A stretch of DNA of 64,000 nt from NCBI GenBank assembly GCA_037892935.1, contig JAYXKI010000002.1, positions 2,604,001-2,668,000 on the forward strand. Direction: 5' to 3'. This DNA is from Phlebopus portentosus. Taxonomy: Eukaryota; Basidiomycota; Agaricomycetes; Boletales; Boletinellaceae. A model generated the notes under the pieces. That model saw nothing but the letters and a program-made list of their open reading frames with translations. It was not told the DNA's origin and did no database searches. Every line of letters begins with the position of its first letter. Position 1 is the first letter of the stretch. The position numbers and the translations under genes are program-made. Positions 11,366 to 24,293 of this stretch are shown here, in pieces.

Positions 11366-12038
11366 ACTATCGTGGGCACTAATTTCGTCGTGCGGCTGGG
11401 TTGGCTCTGCGCTGAAATGTGAATATGCCATAACGGAGCAGTCGTATGAGTGGTGTCATGTCTTATTCCCTATCTACCTTCTTGCATTCACTTCTCGTTT
11501 CTCGTTCATATCCATTCCTTCTTCTGTCGTGTCCTGTACGGGAATTGTTTTTTTATGCTCTACCTCACTTGCATTGTGTCCTGCCGTATGATTGTCTTGG
11601 TCACTTAGTCTTCTGATTGACGTCCTCCAGTATACCTGTAATCTGTCACATGTTTTCCACATCTTCTCCTTGGCTGGCCATGATCTTGTAACTTCTTGTG
11701 ACTTCCGAATCTTTGATGCCCATGATCCTTTTGAATTTCTTAGTCACCTTGTATCGATACGTTCGCCTCTCAGTCCTAATTCAACGTTTCTTCATTACAC
11801 TCAATCCCCCGACTGACAATGTAATGGAGCAGCAAAAGTCATCTGTCTGCAGTATTTTTCTTCCAGAATTTCACGTATTGGATTTCTGTCGAGGTTGCAG
11901 AGGGTCAAACTCTGCTGAGAGTCTGCGAGTGAGCCCGCTAATGAAGCAGTGAAAAAGAGAAGTGCCCGGAGGTGTGTCCTGTCCGTCTGAAAGGAGCTAC
12001 ATTGATTCGCACGGAATCTGGTAGAATTTTACCCAGGC
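11366..12038. other. Intergenic region between convergent genes
   Basis: This lies between the stop at 11365 (plus) and the stop at 12039 (minus). It is T/C-rich with short open frames lacking any domain, and should contain the two 3' UTRs. Confidence 0.4.
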
Positions 12039-14111
12039 TTATACCTTCTCGAACCAAGCTATTGCACCATCCTGTATACTTACACCTTCTTCTCTGACTC
12101 CTTTCATGTCGTCTGTCCCGAAATATCCAAACCCTAGAACGGATTTTGATTCACCATCAAGCACGAACTCCGCTTGACCATCATATGCATCGCCTTCGTA
12201 AGTCTCGAACGGAGTCTTCGAAGCGCCATAGCCTTCTGGGAACAAAGCAGTGAAGGAGATATCGAACTTATTTGTATTGTTTTCAGCGTGTACGAATCGA
12301 ACGTGCGAGGACCAAACGCGCGGCCATGCAGCCAGTAGCTGAGGTACGTCTGAACGTGGGGGAAGAGGAAGGCTTTGCGCGACGTCGACGGTGCGGAAAT
12401 CAGTTAGGACCGAGTCACAGTAGTGTGAAGTAGATTCCGGATCACAGAGAACGAAAGTACCATAACCTGGGTTCTTGTATGCACCGCTGTATGACGAAAG
12501 CGGGAGAGGTGTGATCGTATTTGGTATACCTGGAGGATCAGGAGATGTAGAAGGTCTATGATCGGATTCCATGAGTCATAAGATTGAGAAGTAGTTTGCG
12601 GGAAACATGAAACATACTCTTCTGCGCTAAACTTGTTCGGAAGTCCCAGGATATCCTCAGCGGCTCGATAGTGTAGAGCAAGCGCAACCCTATTCTTGTC
12701 ACCGGCATTGAGAAGAGTCACGATTCCGAAATTGTCGTCTGGGAAGAATGAGATATGACTCGTAAAACCTGGGATAGCTCCCGAGTGAGAGATGACCTTC
12801 ATACTTGATTGAGCACGAATCAGACGCAATACAGAAGAACCCTTACATCGTGGCCCTGATAAGAGAATCTAAACCAGCCCATACCATACCCGGCAACGGA
12901 AAACTCTGGGTCTGATGGCTGACCCAATTCTATGACACCGGAAGTCGTTACAGCCTCATACACTGATTTTGGTATGATTGATTCGCTATTTTCTGACGAT
13001 GCCGCCTTCAAGAGTGCTCCTATCCATTTTGACTGAGACGATAAAGTACTTAAGCATCCGTGTCTTTACAAGCATAGTCACTCTACTTACGAGATCGACA
13101 ACGCTGGAGATGATGCCTCCAGCTCCTGCCTTCAATTCTTTCTCTTCTTCGAGAATCCAGTACGGAATTCTCTGACCGTGTGTCGTCCATGATTGTGTCA
13201 CTTCACCTGACCTAGCAGCTTCGTCCGGAGAAAACGTCGTCGAGTTCATACCCAAAGGCCTGAAGATACGCTCCATAGCGAAGTCTATGTATGACCCTGT
13301 ATATTTTGATATAATATGAGCACCGGTCGTATACATCTGCACAAAAGGGAGTGTAGCCATCAGACTCGATGTTAAGGCTGGGCGACTAAATAGAGAAACC
13401 TGGTTATTGTAGGAGAACTTTTGTCTTAGTTCGTGAGCGGGCCGAAGGAACCTGAGCCTATGTACGATATCTACCGACGAGTCAGATGGCTTGTACGACG
13501 CGTCGTGTCTAGAAGGCGTTAAAAGTTACGATTAAGCGTAAGGTCGGAAACAATAGTGATAATTTACCTGGGTAAACCACTTGTGTGAGACAGAATATCT
13601 TTGAAATTCGCTTTCTCTGTGGACCATTCATCTTGAAGTTGCCATTCTCCAGGAAGAACATGTTTGATCTTCGTATCCCAGTCTAGTTTACGGAGGCCAT
13701 CAGGGAGTGGAGTGCTGTTTTTCCCATAGGCGTAATCATCAATCAAGATACCCAGAGAAGTTGACAAAAAAGCCTTCGAGCACGAAGCGATCCCGAATAG
13801 AGTCTGATATGGATTTCCATATCAATCTAATTAGTGAGTTCTTAATCCGAAAGGCTTACCTCCGGAGTCATAGGCTCGCCGTCCTCTGTCTTGTTTCCCC
13901 AAGCTCCAAATTCTACGTTGTCATCCGGCTTTACTATCGCCATGGATATGCCTTTCACGTTCCAAAGATCCATTAAATGGCCCACATATCCAGAAAATCT
14001 GGAATTGAGTACTTTGCTCGTTTTAGATGTGAAGGCTATTTGCTCGCCCTCGACTAGAAGAGCACAGAACAAAGAAGCCAAAGGTAAAGACAGTCTCAGA
14101 ATCTCTCGCAT
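12039..14111 (-). CDS. Secreted beta-lactamase/penicillin-binding-protein-like serine hydrolase
   Basis: Serine hydrolase of the class C beta-lactamase (S12-type) fold, common in fungi as an esterase or peptidase; not evidence of antibiotic resistance. The N-terminus MREILRLSLPLASLFCALLVEGEQ is a signal peptide, so the protein should be secreted. The catalytic SxxK motif is SCSK, in TLFGIASCSKAF (about 13780). The tyrosine motif is YNN in KFSYNNQ (about 13410). The third motif is HSGA (about 12790), replacing KTG as is usual in fungal members. Further conserved segments are LSHTSGLPR and FRPLGMNSTTFSPDEAA. At least five introns are needed. The C-terminal 150 residues resemble the beta-barrel extension of this family. 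Substrate unknown. The start chosen at 14111 is the Met that begins the signal peptide. Confidence 0.85.
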
Positions 14112-14381
14112 TCCGTCACTCCTGTAAGGCACTCGAAAGAAAGGATGATGAAAGATCAGCACGTCGCAACTTGGACTGTGAACTTTTGGGTAACCTGCGA
14201 TCAGCGCTCGCGGGAATACCCGGAAACGGATCGTTTCAAGTTTACATTCTCACGCTCACAGAGAAATGAAAATACACGAAACCTGCTCATAAAAATAAAC
14301 ATCATCATCATACACTTCCAGTGCTGGAGACTTGTCGGCATATAATTTATGCACAAAGGTAACTTTTACACACCTATGAGA

Positions 14382-14961
14382 CTATGAGACCACATTTTGC
14401 GCTCGAAATTCACTACCTCTCCGGTCTATCCACGCATGTGCCTTTATTCGCAAGTCCAGAATATCTGCATGATCCGTACCGCTTAGAGGGAAGACGCCTT
14501 CGGCACGGAGAAGCGCAGCCACATATGTGTTCGCTGGCTTAAGTGATCCGAAGAGTGGCGATAGAGCCACAAGAGTCAGTTCATAGGGTGAGCCACCACG
14601 AGTGAGGACGGTGTATGTTGGAATAGGCTGAGTTTTGTTCAGAATAACGTCATTAGAAACATATAAGGAAGATATAAGAAATAAGGCAAGAAAGAATTAC
14701 TTGATTCCGCAGCAAGTCATGACTGCCTCCGACAACACCGAATGCCCATCTTCCATTCGAACGGGCCCAAACAATATCACCAACCTACGGCAGGTAACTG
14801 GTCAAGGAGAATTTAAGAATCTAGGAAACCTATGGACCAACTCTGAACGAGAGCATGCATGGCTGGTCGGATCGCGAGTAATAACCAGTTTTTGTCAGCA
14901 AATCTGAATCTTTTGATCCTGCAGAGGAGCGATGGATAGGGAATGGTCCAGAAGATCGCAT
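14382..14961 (-). CDS. Small protein of unknown function
   Basis: Three exons can be joined on the minus strand: MRSSGPFPIHRSSAGSKDSD through SFR, then VGDIVWARSNGRWAFGVVGG ending at RNQ, then PIPTYTVLTRGGSPYEL through EFRAQNVVS and a stop at 14382-14384. The segment GDIVWARSNGRWAFGVV has the look of a small SH3-like beta barrel (PWWP or Tudor type), but the fit is too weak to assign. The first intron would use a GTTGGT donor. It sits upstream of the hydrolase gene on the same strand. Existence and start are uncertain. Confidence 0.42.
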
Positions 14962-15636
14962 GCTGGAAGCGGGACACCGGAAAATAGCAGTGATAGAGAG
15001 CAGAGCGCGTGAGGTGCAGCAAGCTGCGAGAGTTTGCGGATGGTGAAATGACAAGAAGTACACGTAGTTTGAGCGCTTATACATGAATCTAGGAACGATG
15101 TGTGGCCACTATTCAGGGAGGCGTAAAGGCACATGCTCTACACGAGCCACTGGCACTGGTAAATGTAAGTCCCATAAGTAGCGCATAAGTCGTTGTGAGA
15201 TAGATATGGCTATCTGCGTAAATTATAAATAGCGTTTCAAGCGGATAGCGCGACGGTATTGCCCGCAACTAGGAACATCCACGAGTTGTCTTTCTAGCAC
15301 TTCTCAAGTTTCGGAAGCATGCCACGAAACCACATGTTACATGCTGCATAGAAACATGTCTCTTTAATGGTGGGATGAACGTGGAAGGATTCAATTGATC
15401 AAAACACAGATGTCAGACAGGAACAAGGGAAGCGCCTGAGTCCAAGCGACATGGTGAATGTCGCGTTTAGTCACAAGCACGTGCTTAGAATAGGACGTGA
15501 CGCAGAGGCCGGTGGAATCACGAGATCGGTGTTTTGGTCAGGATCAAAGCGTCTATCAATCTGCGAAGAGCCCCCACCGTCCCCTTCAATTCCCTTCTAG
15601 TAATTGGAGTCGCTTTGTACACCCGGAGTCGACTCG
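14962..15636. other. Divergent upstream region of CDC45
   Basis: No gene is seen. A perfect 12-base palindrome AAGCACGTGCTT, a CACGTG E-box, lies at 15475-15486, about 150 bases before the CDC45 ATG. Just before it is TGTCGCGTTT, which contains a CGCG core like G1/S elements. Any regulatory role is inferred. Confidence 0.4.
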
Positions 15637-18001
15637 ATGGTCTATCTACCTCCACCACAATTCCAGAAGCCCTCACAACGCGGGTATGAGGAAGCGTACC
15701 AAGAAATATTAGCCACTCATCGTCGTTCGCCACAGTCTTCGGCTAGCTCACTTATCATGCTTGTCGCTCCTGACGTTGATGCACTGTGCGCATCGAGGAT
15801 GCTTGGGGATCTATTTAAGAGGGACGACATTATGTATCGTATTATTCCTGTGTCTGGGATGAATGAATTGGAGCGACTTCACGACGAGATGGTCTCCAAT
15901 ACCGAGGTACGCGGTTAAAAAAAGTTTATGCTTAATTGAAAATATAATGTGTAACCCCAACGTAGCTGCGCACGCTTATTCTCATCAATATGGGTGCTAT
16001 TCTCGATTTGCCGTCTGAAGATTGGTTTGGCGAGTTTCCTGAGCACCTGCGAGTACATGTCATTGACTCCAATCGACCTCAAAATCTGTCATCACTATTT
16101 GGGCCGGATGAGAGGATCGTGGTATGGGATGATGGTGACGCAGAAAAACTCAGGAACAGAAGAAGGCATGGGAAGCTCTCGCTTACGGTCCAGATGAAGA
16201 CGAGGATGATGAAGATGAAGAGGGTGAGGAAGATGAGGAAGAAGGTAGTGAAGATGATGATGAAAATCAAGAACTGCATGATACTGCATCATCTGGAAAG
16301 CGAAGACGTTCGTCTCCTGGTTCGAAACGAAAACGACGTAGACTTGAGGAAGTGAGTGTCAGAACTAGATTCATCTGTGGACAAATGCTGAAGAATGATT
16401 AGGACCCAAACCGAATAACCCCTGAGGAACGAGTACATTTTTCTGCAGTAGTAGAAAAGTACTACATGGCAGGTACTTACTACGGACAAGCGGCCTCCTC
16501 AACCGTTTACATCCTGGCAGGAGCTCTTTCACGATCCGACAATGATCTTCTATGGTTCGCAATTTTAGGCCTTACGTTTCAGTATATCACCTCACGTATC
16601 TCTCGACACAAGTATGAGGAGTACTACGTGATATATGAGAGGGAGGTCAAACGGTTGAACAAGGACGACAAAGATGATCGCCGTCATTCTGCATTGAACT
16701 GCGCTCGAGGTCCGGACGATAATTCGATACGAATAGGTGAAGATTTACGTTTTATGCTCTGGCGACATTGGAACCTCTATGACGCTATGATGCACTCTGG
16801 CTACGTTGCGAGCAAACTTAACATCTGGCGGGAGAAAGGCCGCAAGCGCTTACACGGACTTCTTGCAAAGATGGGGTATGCTCTCATCCTCCGTGTTCTT
16901 ACGATGTTTCACCAATAACTCCTTGTATAGGTTCTCCACGGTTCAGAGTCAACAGCCTTATTCGCATATGGATATGGCCCTCAAGAAGGATTTACACACG
17001 AAGCTGGAAGCAATCACTCCGGAATACGGAATGATTGAATTGTCTTACCCATCCTTTACTCGCTGTTGCGGGTATCGTGCACCTCCACTCAGTGCGGCAG
17101 ACGGCGTCGAAGCTGTTAGTGCTTTGCTCGATGCTGCTGGCGGCGTTCGATTAGAAGTGGAAATTGAGGGCGCGCGTAACGGTGGTGAATGGTTTGGTGG
17201 TGGCCATCTTTGGCAACTGCACGGGCAACAGCAGAACAGATGGCGAGACGATGAACGAGAGAATATCCCTCCTGGCGGTCAGCTCCGGCTGCAGAAACCG
17301 AATACTGACGACGCCGAGGAACAAAAGACAATGAAACAGTTGCCGTGGTGGATCCGGAATTTCTGGACGGCGTTCGATGCGCTCAATGAGTAAGTAGAAT
17401 CAAACTAGTCGCGTTATCGATAACTTAAGCAAGTTATCAAACTAGCATCACACAACTTCGAGATGCGCTCCGTCTTTCAATGAGTCTGCATCGTGCAGTG
17501 ATTCGGACTGGTTCCGCCTTGATTGATGCAAAAGCAGCACGTACGATGCGCGGCCACCGCGTTGTGCTACTGACGCAAGGGCCAGACCTGTCGCTCTTCT
17601 GTGCTCCCGGGCCTCTTGCACGTCTAGCACGTTGGCTTGTGGACGCAATGCGCGACCGAGTAGCTTCCTCTCGAACCGTTCACTCGCAATCTAAGAAGAA
17701 AAGCCTGCCGCTCGTCGTGGCGGCTCTTGATGAACGGGAAGGGACGTATCTCGTTCTTGGTATCAATGCGGCTTTGGAACTTGGCGATGTGCGGAAGAAG
17801 TAAGTGTCATTCATTTCTATGCAACCTTCTATTTACTAATCTGGTTTTTATAGCGAGTTCGGTCTTGCGTTCCTCGATGCGAAGGAGAGGTGCAACGCAC
17901 GAGTTCGTCATGGTACTTTTGATACCAATGTTCTGGAAATTAAGAAGGAAGACCTCGAGCTTTTCCTTCAAACGCTGTGTGAAGGCGGACGTAGGTGGTG
18001 A
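15637..18001 (+). CDS. CDC45: DNA replication initiation factor Cdc45, one-base frameshift in acidic region
   Basis: Cdc45 is the CMG helicase subunit (with Mcm2-7 and GINS) that unwinds DNA at the fork. The N-terminus MVYLPPPQFQKPSQRGYEEA and the DHH-like core (LIMLVAPDVDALCASRML, HVIDSNRPQNL, IVVWDDGDAEK) are characteristic. An acidic, Lys/Arg-flanked disordered loop follows, then EERVHFSAVVEKYY, a region ending LLAKMG, WWIRNFWTAFDAL, and the C-terminus LELFLQTLCEGGRRW with TGA at 17999-18001. Exons are about 15637-15906, 15966-16351, 16403-16875, 16931-17390, 17445-17800 and 17854-18001. Frame is lost in exon 2: after DDGDAEK the sequence must gain one base in the A-run 16144-16148 to read QEQKKAWEALAYG and the acidic loop. 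This is probably a sequencing error. The same strand also continues towards CMR1. Confidence 0.93.
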
Positions 18002-18334
18002 TCAAAAACTATACTTTGGACATCAAGAATTTTCCCTTCTTCAACTTTCGGAAATCTCAGTGGACATAAGTGCTTCTGCTTTCGTATTGCTCTGCACAAT
18101 GCCATTTCTCCCAAGTTCTATCCACAGTACCTCGACTCGATAGGATCAATGTAGACTGCACTTAATTATTGCTTCATCATGTACGACCATATCTGTAATC
18201 ATATGTAATAATTTCACAATATACATTTATCTCTTCATTTGATGTGACTGATACTAATATGAGAGAACCTCTTTGGATACAATATGCTGGAGATAGGACT
18301 ACACGTAGTTCATCAGCGGTCTATATCCCAAACT
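18002..18334. other. Intergenic region between convergent genes
   Basis: AT-rich 333-base gap between the CDC45 stop and the twinfilin stop; nothing beyond probable 3' UTRs is visible. Confidence 0.45.
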
Positions 18335-19680
18335 TTAGCGCTTCCTTCCAGGCCCTTTAGGTCTTGCAAACCCCGGCGCTTGCCCACCTGGTCTTGGCGT
18401 GCTTGTTCCGCTTCCCGGTGGACTAGCAGAAGTACCTAGGCCAAGTTCGCTTTTGAGGAAACCCTCGTTAAGCTCAGTTGGGTCAGACGTTTCAATCTTA
18501 CGCTCCGAGAGAACCGAGGGCATATCAGCCAGGTGAGACTTAGCAATGTGGTGCAGTGCGCGCGCTTGCAACGAATAGATCATGCGATTCTTGACTGAGC
18601 AAGAGGATGGACATGAATAAATGAATACTAGAAGACATAAATAGTCAGACCCTGTGCTTTCTGAAAGAGTGGGACCGTACTTATGTCTCGTTTTGCACCG
18701 GAAGGAGAGCCGTGATCGTGCGACCATGCATAAAAGGCAAATGCTTGTCCACCGAAGATAATCAGTACAAGTGTTCTTAAAGAAGGAACGGGAACATACA
18801 GGGATCTGACTTAGGTATGCGTTTAGAAAGCTCTTCTACTGGGCATTCCGAAGCAGACGATAACACAAGTGTCTCGGTGTCGTCAATTGACTGTACGCTT
18901 CAATCAGCTCGGCATCCAACCCTGCGGAGCTCAACTTACCAGAAGAACAAGTTCATTCCCACTTCCTTGACCAAGATCTTTGACAGCTTTTTTCGCCTCA
19001 TCGCTCCATGTCATGCCCACAGTTTGGCCAACATGATTCCGTCTGGCAGTGCTTCCTTCGTACGTGCCTCCAGCGGCTCGTTCTGCAGCGCGACATCCGC
19101 TATTTCCTGTTCACGTGCTGAAAGTGGTTGAGGGGCGGCATGACGAGCTTTGTGAGCTGCGTATGCTCGCGGTGTGATGTCTGCTTTAGACGTTGCGAAG
19201 AGACTATCAGAGAAATGTGCAGAGCCGAGGGATTTGGTGAGAGCGGATCGTGTTGAAGCATAAAGCATCTGGTCATATATTAGGCAAGGGCTCACATGGA
19301 GAAAGCCGATTCAATATACCTTTCCCCGCACATTCGCTGTATCTGGTACATAAGAGATTGCTATCCATCCGACATCCTTTGCCTTTGGACTACCAATGCG
19401 TGCCAGGACATATGCAGGCTCATTATCTTCCAGCAAAGTTTGAAGTTTTCCGAGATCGTCTTCCAGAGTGGCGCCCTCGACGTCCGTGGTACCCCTTGAT
19501 ACTAAACTTTCTGCGATTACAACGTGAATGTTTGGACCAACTGAGATTTGAACAGGACTGACATCTGAACATACCATTTTCGATCGCTACTTTGATGAAG
19601 CGAACAGCGCTTCCTGCCACTGCTGAAGCAAATATCTCGGACAGGTCTTTTGATATTCCTATGCCAGATGCAGCGGACAT
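18335..19680 (-). CDS. TWF1: Twinfilin, actin-monomer-binding protein
   Basis: Twinfilin binds ADP-actin monomers and caps barbed ends through two ADF-homology domains in the cortical cytoskeleton. Reading from 19680: MSAASGIGISKDLSEIFASA, RFIKVAIENESLV, EPAYVLARI, GWIAISYVPDTANVRGK then MLYASTRSALTKSLG, the hallmark twinfilin ADF-H region. The linker contains PRAYAAHKARHAAPQPLSAR. The second ADF-H domain appears in fragments (ITWSDEAKKAVKDLGQ, VFIYSCPSSCSVKNRMIYS). The tail has DPTELNEGFLKSELGLG and a Gly/Pro/Arg-rich end PGRKR, as in other fungal twinfilins. Several short introns interrupt it. Its start lies only 154 bases from the CMR1 start, so the two share a divergent promoter. The frame appears intact. 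Confidence 0.9.
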
Positions 19681-19833
19681 GATAGATTTACGGATACATT
19701 TGAGATCGATAATGATATCGCTGCATTCTTGTGTGGCGTGAGTATCCGTGACATTCGTGTGACAGGGCGCGTCTGGACACACACCGTGACTACCTGTGGA
19801 TTTCACTTCTCTCAAAGTTCGGACACTGCCATA

Positions 19834-22150
19834 ATGCCAAAATTAACAGAATAGTACGTACAGACACTTCTGGTTCTGATCTTCACTTCAACGCTCACTT
19901 TATTTCACAGCGAGCTCGAGCGTCAAGCCAATATAGCTCGGAACCAGGCTCTTCTTGATTCGCTAAATCTAAAAGATGCGGCAGCAAATATTGTTTCGCG
20001 TAAACGCGAAATCGAAATCGAGAAGAAAGCAAAACCTATACAACCTGCGAAGAAAGTCAAACGCGAAAAGCCGGCCTTACCAGAGCCGCGGCGGCATTCT
20101 CTTCGTCTGCGCAAGGCGGTCTTCGATCCAAATGAGAGTCCATCGAAGAAACGTAAGCGTGAGGTGGGTCCAATCACTGGGACTGCTTCAATTGTCTTTC
20201 TCACACATACTGTCTGCTATCGTAGGCGGAAGAGGAGCTGATCCGTCAGCAGGAAGAACAACAGCGTCTGGAGGCCGAAGAACGCGCAAGGGAGGCTAAG
20301 AGGCCTCGGCATCATGATCTCGACTTGTCAACTCTCATGGAACTCGAAGAAGCCACGGAAGACGAGAGATCGGCGCTCCTTTCCACTTTGCAAACAATCG
20401 CTCAGAAGCCACAGCCGCGACGAATTGCGGCTAGGGATGCTTTCGTATTTGAAGACAAACCGAAGAGAAGGAAGAAATTGAACGTCTCCGAGAGCGCCTT
20501 CAGAACATGAAGGTCGTTAGCCGTGCTAAGGTCACTCAGGATCGGATCTACAGCTCTGCATATCATCCCGAGAAATCAAAGGACCTCATATTCTTTGGGG
20601 ACAAGCACGGACAACTTGGAGTCTGGGACGCAAGAGCACCCCCTGACGAAGTACCAGGTGAGGACGGGGATGTGCCGTCTGTGGATGATCGTGAAGGCGG
20701 CAGGTACTGGCGACTGCAACCGCACTGGCCTGCGACTGCGAAATCCTCTCTTTCTTGTATAAGATTTGACCCGATTGATTCTCATAGCGTAAGTTTGATT
20801 CGATTGTGGGGTTGGCTCCAACTGATATTTCGTAAAGGTCATTACTAGCGCGTATGACTGCACAATTCGTAATACATCGTTCGTCACTGGTGTCTCCCGC
20901 GAAATCTTTGCCATGGAAAATATCCTCATCTCAGGCTTTGATCTTCCCCCGTCGGGAAATGAGCTGTGGGTATCAGATACAGAAGGCGGCTTGACTCACC
21001 TTGATCTGCGGGAGGATAAATCAAAAGCACGCCGATGGTTCTTATCGGAACAAAAAATCGGTTGTGTCAGCGTAAATCCGTCCGATCCAGGGAAGTTACT
21101 GCTCAGCTCAAATAGCAGAAAGATGACGTGCGTTTCTCGTTGAGCCTTTATTGACTGGTAATAACGTGGTCGTAGAATCTGGGACGTGCGAAAGTTAAGA
21201 GGCGTGCCCGTAAGCATGCTGGTCGACAACGAATATCCCAGATATTATGAGCCAAATCAGACGCAGAAATTCTTGTCCTCTCCGTTTGGTAAGGATACGC
21301 TTTTGGCCGAGTGGCCGCATAGTAAATCAGTCAGTGCCGCATACTGGGATCCGAGAGGAAGGAGTATCGTCAGCACAAGTTATGACGATAACCTCCGAAG
21401 TACGTTCTCTCCATTCTTTGTTGCCATTGTACTCCTTCGTTCTTCAATTCCTTTTCGTCCCTTGTGTGGTTAACGGGCTGACTTGTTGTATTCCGCTCTT
21501 ATCCTGATAGTTTGGGATGTCCACGAACAGCTGCAAAAAGGAGGTGCATTTCGTTCCTTCAAGCCCTTCTGTACCATCAGGCACGATTGTCAGACGGTAA
21601 GTCTGCATTTTCCGAGAATACCGAGAGACTCGCTCGAGGGTCAACCCAATGCACCTCCGGTTCATCACTGCTTCATCTACCTTATTCAACGTTACTTATT
21701 AATTTGACTCGGCGTTGATCAGGGAAGATGGGTGACGGTTTTCAAAACTCAGTGGTCACCAAACCCTGACGTGTATCCTCATTTCACAGTTCGTTCAATT
21801 TTTATTTATTTTTGTTTTCTCGTGACTTTTTGCTAAATTACAAACACTTATAGGTGGGAAACATGAAACACTCCTTGGATATCTACAGTGCCAAGGTACA
21901 TTTGAAAATGTATTTCTAGCAGGAGCCGGGATTACTGATTACTTTTCAGGGTAATCTTCTTGCGCAATTATCTGATAGAAACAAGTGAGTGACATGATTA
22001 AATACGGTTGAAATATTGACCTGACTTGTTTCTAGAATTTCTGCAGTCCAAGCAGTCACCTGCTCTCATCCCAGTATCGTCGAGCGTGCGGCATCAGGGA
22101 ATGCTAGTGGCCGATGCGTATTATGGGCACCTGCCAACCTCCTAGACTGA
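19834..22150 (+). CDS. CMR1: WD40 protein Cmr1 (DNA-damage-binding), one-base frameshift
   Basis: Cmr1 is a nuclear WD40 protein that associates with chromatin and damaged or stressed replication sites and shows affinity for UV-damaged DNA. The first exon has only 20 coding bases (ATG at 19834, MPKLTEY), spliced at GTACGT to ELERQANIARNQALLDSL. A charged coiled region follows, then the diagnostic KVVSRAKVTQDRIYSSAYHP, LIFFGDKHGQLGVWDARAP, SAYDCTIR, CVSVNPSDPGKLLLSSNSRKM, and WD-type ends RIWDVRKL and GRCVLWAPANLLD with TGA at 22148-22150. Frame breaks at 20460-20461: one extra C restores EEKEEIERLRERLQNMKVVS. No plausible intron explains the jump, so a sequence error is the simplest reading. 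Seven to eight introns are present. Confidence 0.88.
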
Positions 22151-22713
22151 TTGGATGAGTCCTCCAACCCTTTCTGCGCACAGTAAGCGCACAGATATAG
22201 TACGCCTTTGCATATATCTTTTTCTGTTTAATCTTGTTTCGGAGGGAAAATACACTATAATTTATTCTCCTTAATCGTTTTGTGATCTGGTGGCAAAGCC
22301 GAAACTTACCCTTTACTCGACCCATCCCTGATTTTCTACTCCCTTCTTTATGATCTTATCTCGATGTACTCTGATAGTGGCCGGGAGTCGGGCTATCCGG
22401 TCGTGTGGTTCGGACTGTCCATTACTGAACTGAAAAGATTTCGACGGACCGTGCCGTGCTTCTTGTGCTTGGTTCCCTTCGATCCGAGATTTGGTCAACA
22501 GTGTCCCTTTGGACTTGATAGGGCAGAATCAGAAACTGGTGGGTAAGACTGACTGCGACATGCTTACGTGCTTTTGTTTGTCTGCGGAACGTATATTAGA
22601 TTGACGCCCGGCCATGCATTGCTTGCTCAATTTCACTCTCAGCCACCCCTTCACCAGTGGTTCTCTTGACTCTGCTTTCAAGTTGGCACTCCAGCATACT
22701 TTCCTAGAGGCTC
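22151..22713. other. Intergenic region, promoter of the zinc-finger gene
   Basis: No supported gene. The last 150 bases before 22714 are pyrimidine-rich on the plus strand, consistent with a transcription start region. Confidence 0.4.
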
Positions 22714-24293
22714 ATGTTCAGCGTAACAGACCCTTTCCCGCTGTACGACGATAACGACATGCACGAGCCCTACACAGCGTTAGGCGATCCAAACTTTATG
22801 TTGGCGCCCTACGACACTGATCCTGATTTCGATTTCAATGATTCCATGACCATCGATGACACCTTCGCAGAGAGCTTCAACAACTTTCCCAATATCGATC
22901 CCTTGTACAGGGAGCATAGCATTAAGGAGTTCTTCGCGATGCCTCCACTTTTACCGAGTATACCTACATCACCACTGTTCCTGGATTCCTCGGATGCGTC
23001 GTTTGTCTCCCCACTTCCCTCATACTCGGACGAGTCATCCTTCCCTATGACTCCATTTGTCAAACCACACGCTGGAACTTTGCCTATCGATTCTACTGCC
23101 CAATACTTAGAATTTGAGCTCAAGGGCATGGCGGTAGGCTACCCGGAGGCTGCAGCTACCATGCAGAATATCGATTGCTCATATATCAAACAAGAAACGG
23201 ACGTAGATGGGTCACTTCTGCTTGCCGGTCCTCGCACTCCGGCGATTGATGGTCCTCTAGACTTCGAACTTCCTAAAGATCAAAACCCTTACACACCACC
23301 GTTTGATGGCTGCGAGAAGCGACCGTTGACTCCAATGTCGATTGATGAAGACACTGTATTCGAAGATGGCGATCACCATCTCGTAGACGCAGTCCTCAAC
23401 AAGAGTGACGAGACGTTAGTTGAGACGTTTGAGTTGGTATGCAGAACCCTCGTTGGTTTGGGATGTACGTTGACAAAACATCACAGGCCACCACATTTCC
23501 GGCAGCAAATAGCGCCGAGTCAGACCTGAGCAAATATGCAATGGCGCTCGATGCAATGGCGCCTTCCCATTCTGACTATGATGTAGTGATGCAGGATAAC
23601 ATGGCATCGCAGGTCATCGATGACTTCGCAACTTACTCACGTAAAATCAGTCAGAGGCGTGCGGCTCTTGAGGGCGCAAAAAGAGTGGAAATAATCGCAA
23701 GAAAGGAAATTGAGGATGGCGAAGACGAAGTGGGAGATTGGGACGAAATCCTCGACGCACAACCCACAGATTCCCGCAAGCGGAAGAGCGGTGCACGCGC
23801 ATCTACATCTCGACCAGGGAAAACGCGCAAAGCAAATGACCACACGAAAATTGTGGATGCAGACGCTCCCGATGAAGGCACATGGACTTACGCCAGAATA
23901 TGTACAAAGGATAAGACGTTTCTTCGCTATAAGGCGTCCCGCATCCCACCGGAAAAATGCGGACGGTGTACTATCACAGGCTTCAAGCGTTTACATGATT
24001 TGAAGCGGCACCTTGAGTTCCAGCATCTGCGGCCCAGGATCGTTTGCCCGAAGTGTCTTTTGGAGCTCTGTAGGGAGGATGCACTAACACGACACAACAG
24101 CAAGTGCAAAGGAAAGAGAAGGAAGAGACGATTTACGCAATTGGAGATGCAGGAGAAACACGAAATGGAGGCGGAGACGCTCGCTTTCGTTGCGCCATTG
24201 CATGCTTCCTCCGGCATAGTCAATCGACCACGGCGTCGTCGAGCTGCTCGCCAGTCAACCGCCATCCACACTTCAACATGTTACGACTATTAG
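22714..24293 (+). CDS. C2H2-like zinc-finger protein, probable transcription factor
   Basis: Two exons joined by one intron (GTATGC donor at about 23437, CACAG acceptor near 23488) give a protein of about 510 residues. The first half is acidic and rich in Asp, Ser, Pro and Phe (FMLAPYDTDPDFDFNDSM), typical of an activation domain. The middle carries basic stretches, for example SRKRKSGARAS, that could be nuclear signals. Near the C-terminus lie two adjacent zinc-finger-like units: CGRCTITGFKRLHDLKRHLE followed by FQH, then CPKCLLEL with HNSKC, the second ending in Cys rather than His. A run of basic residues and RRRRAAR closes the protein. This looks like a sequence-specific regulator; targets cannot be told. 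Frame intact. Confidence 0.75.

Noticed and set aside
12039..14111. Antibiotic-resistance beta-lactamase
   Set aside because: Fungal S12-type proteins share SxxK and YxN but are mostly esterases or peptidases; no resistance function can be claimed.
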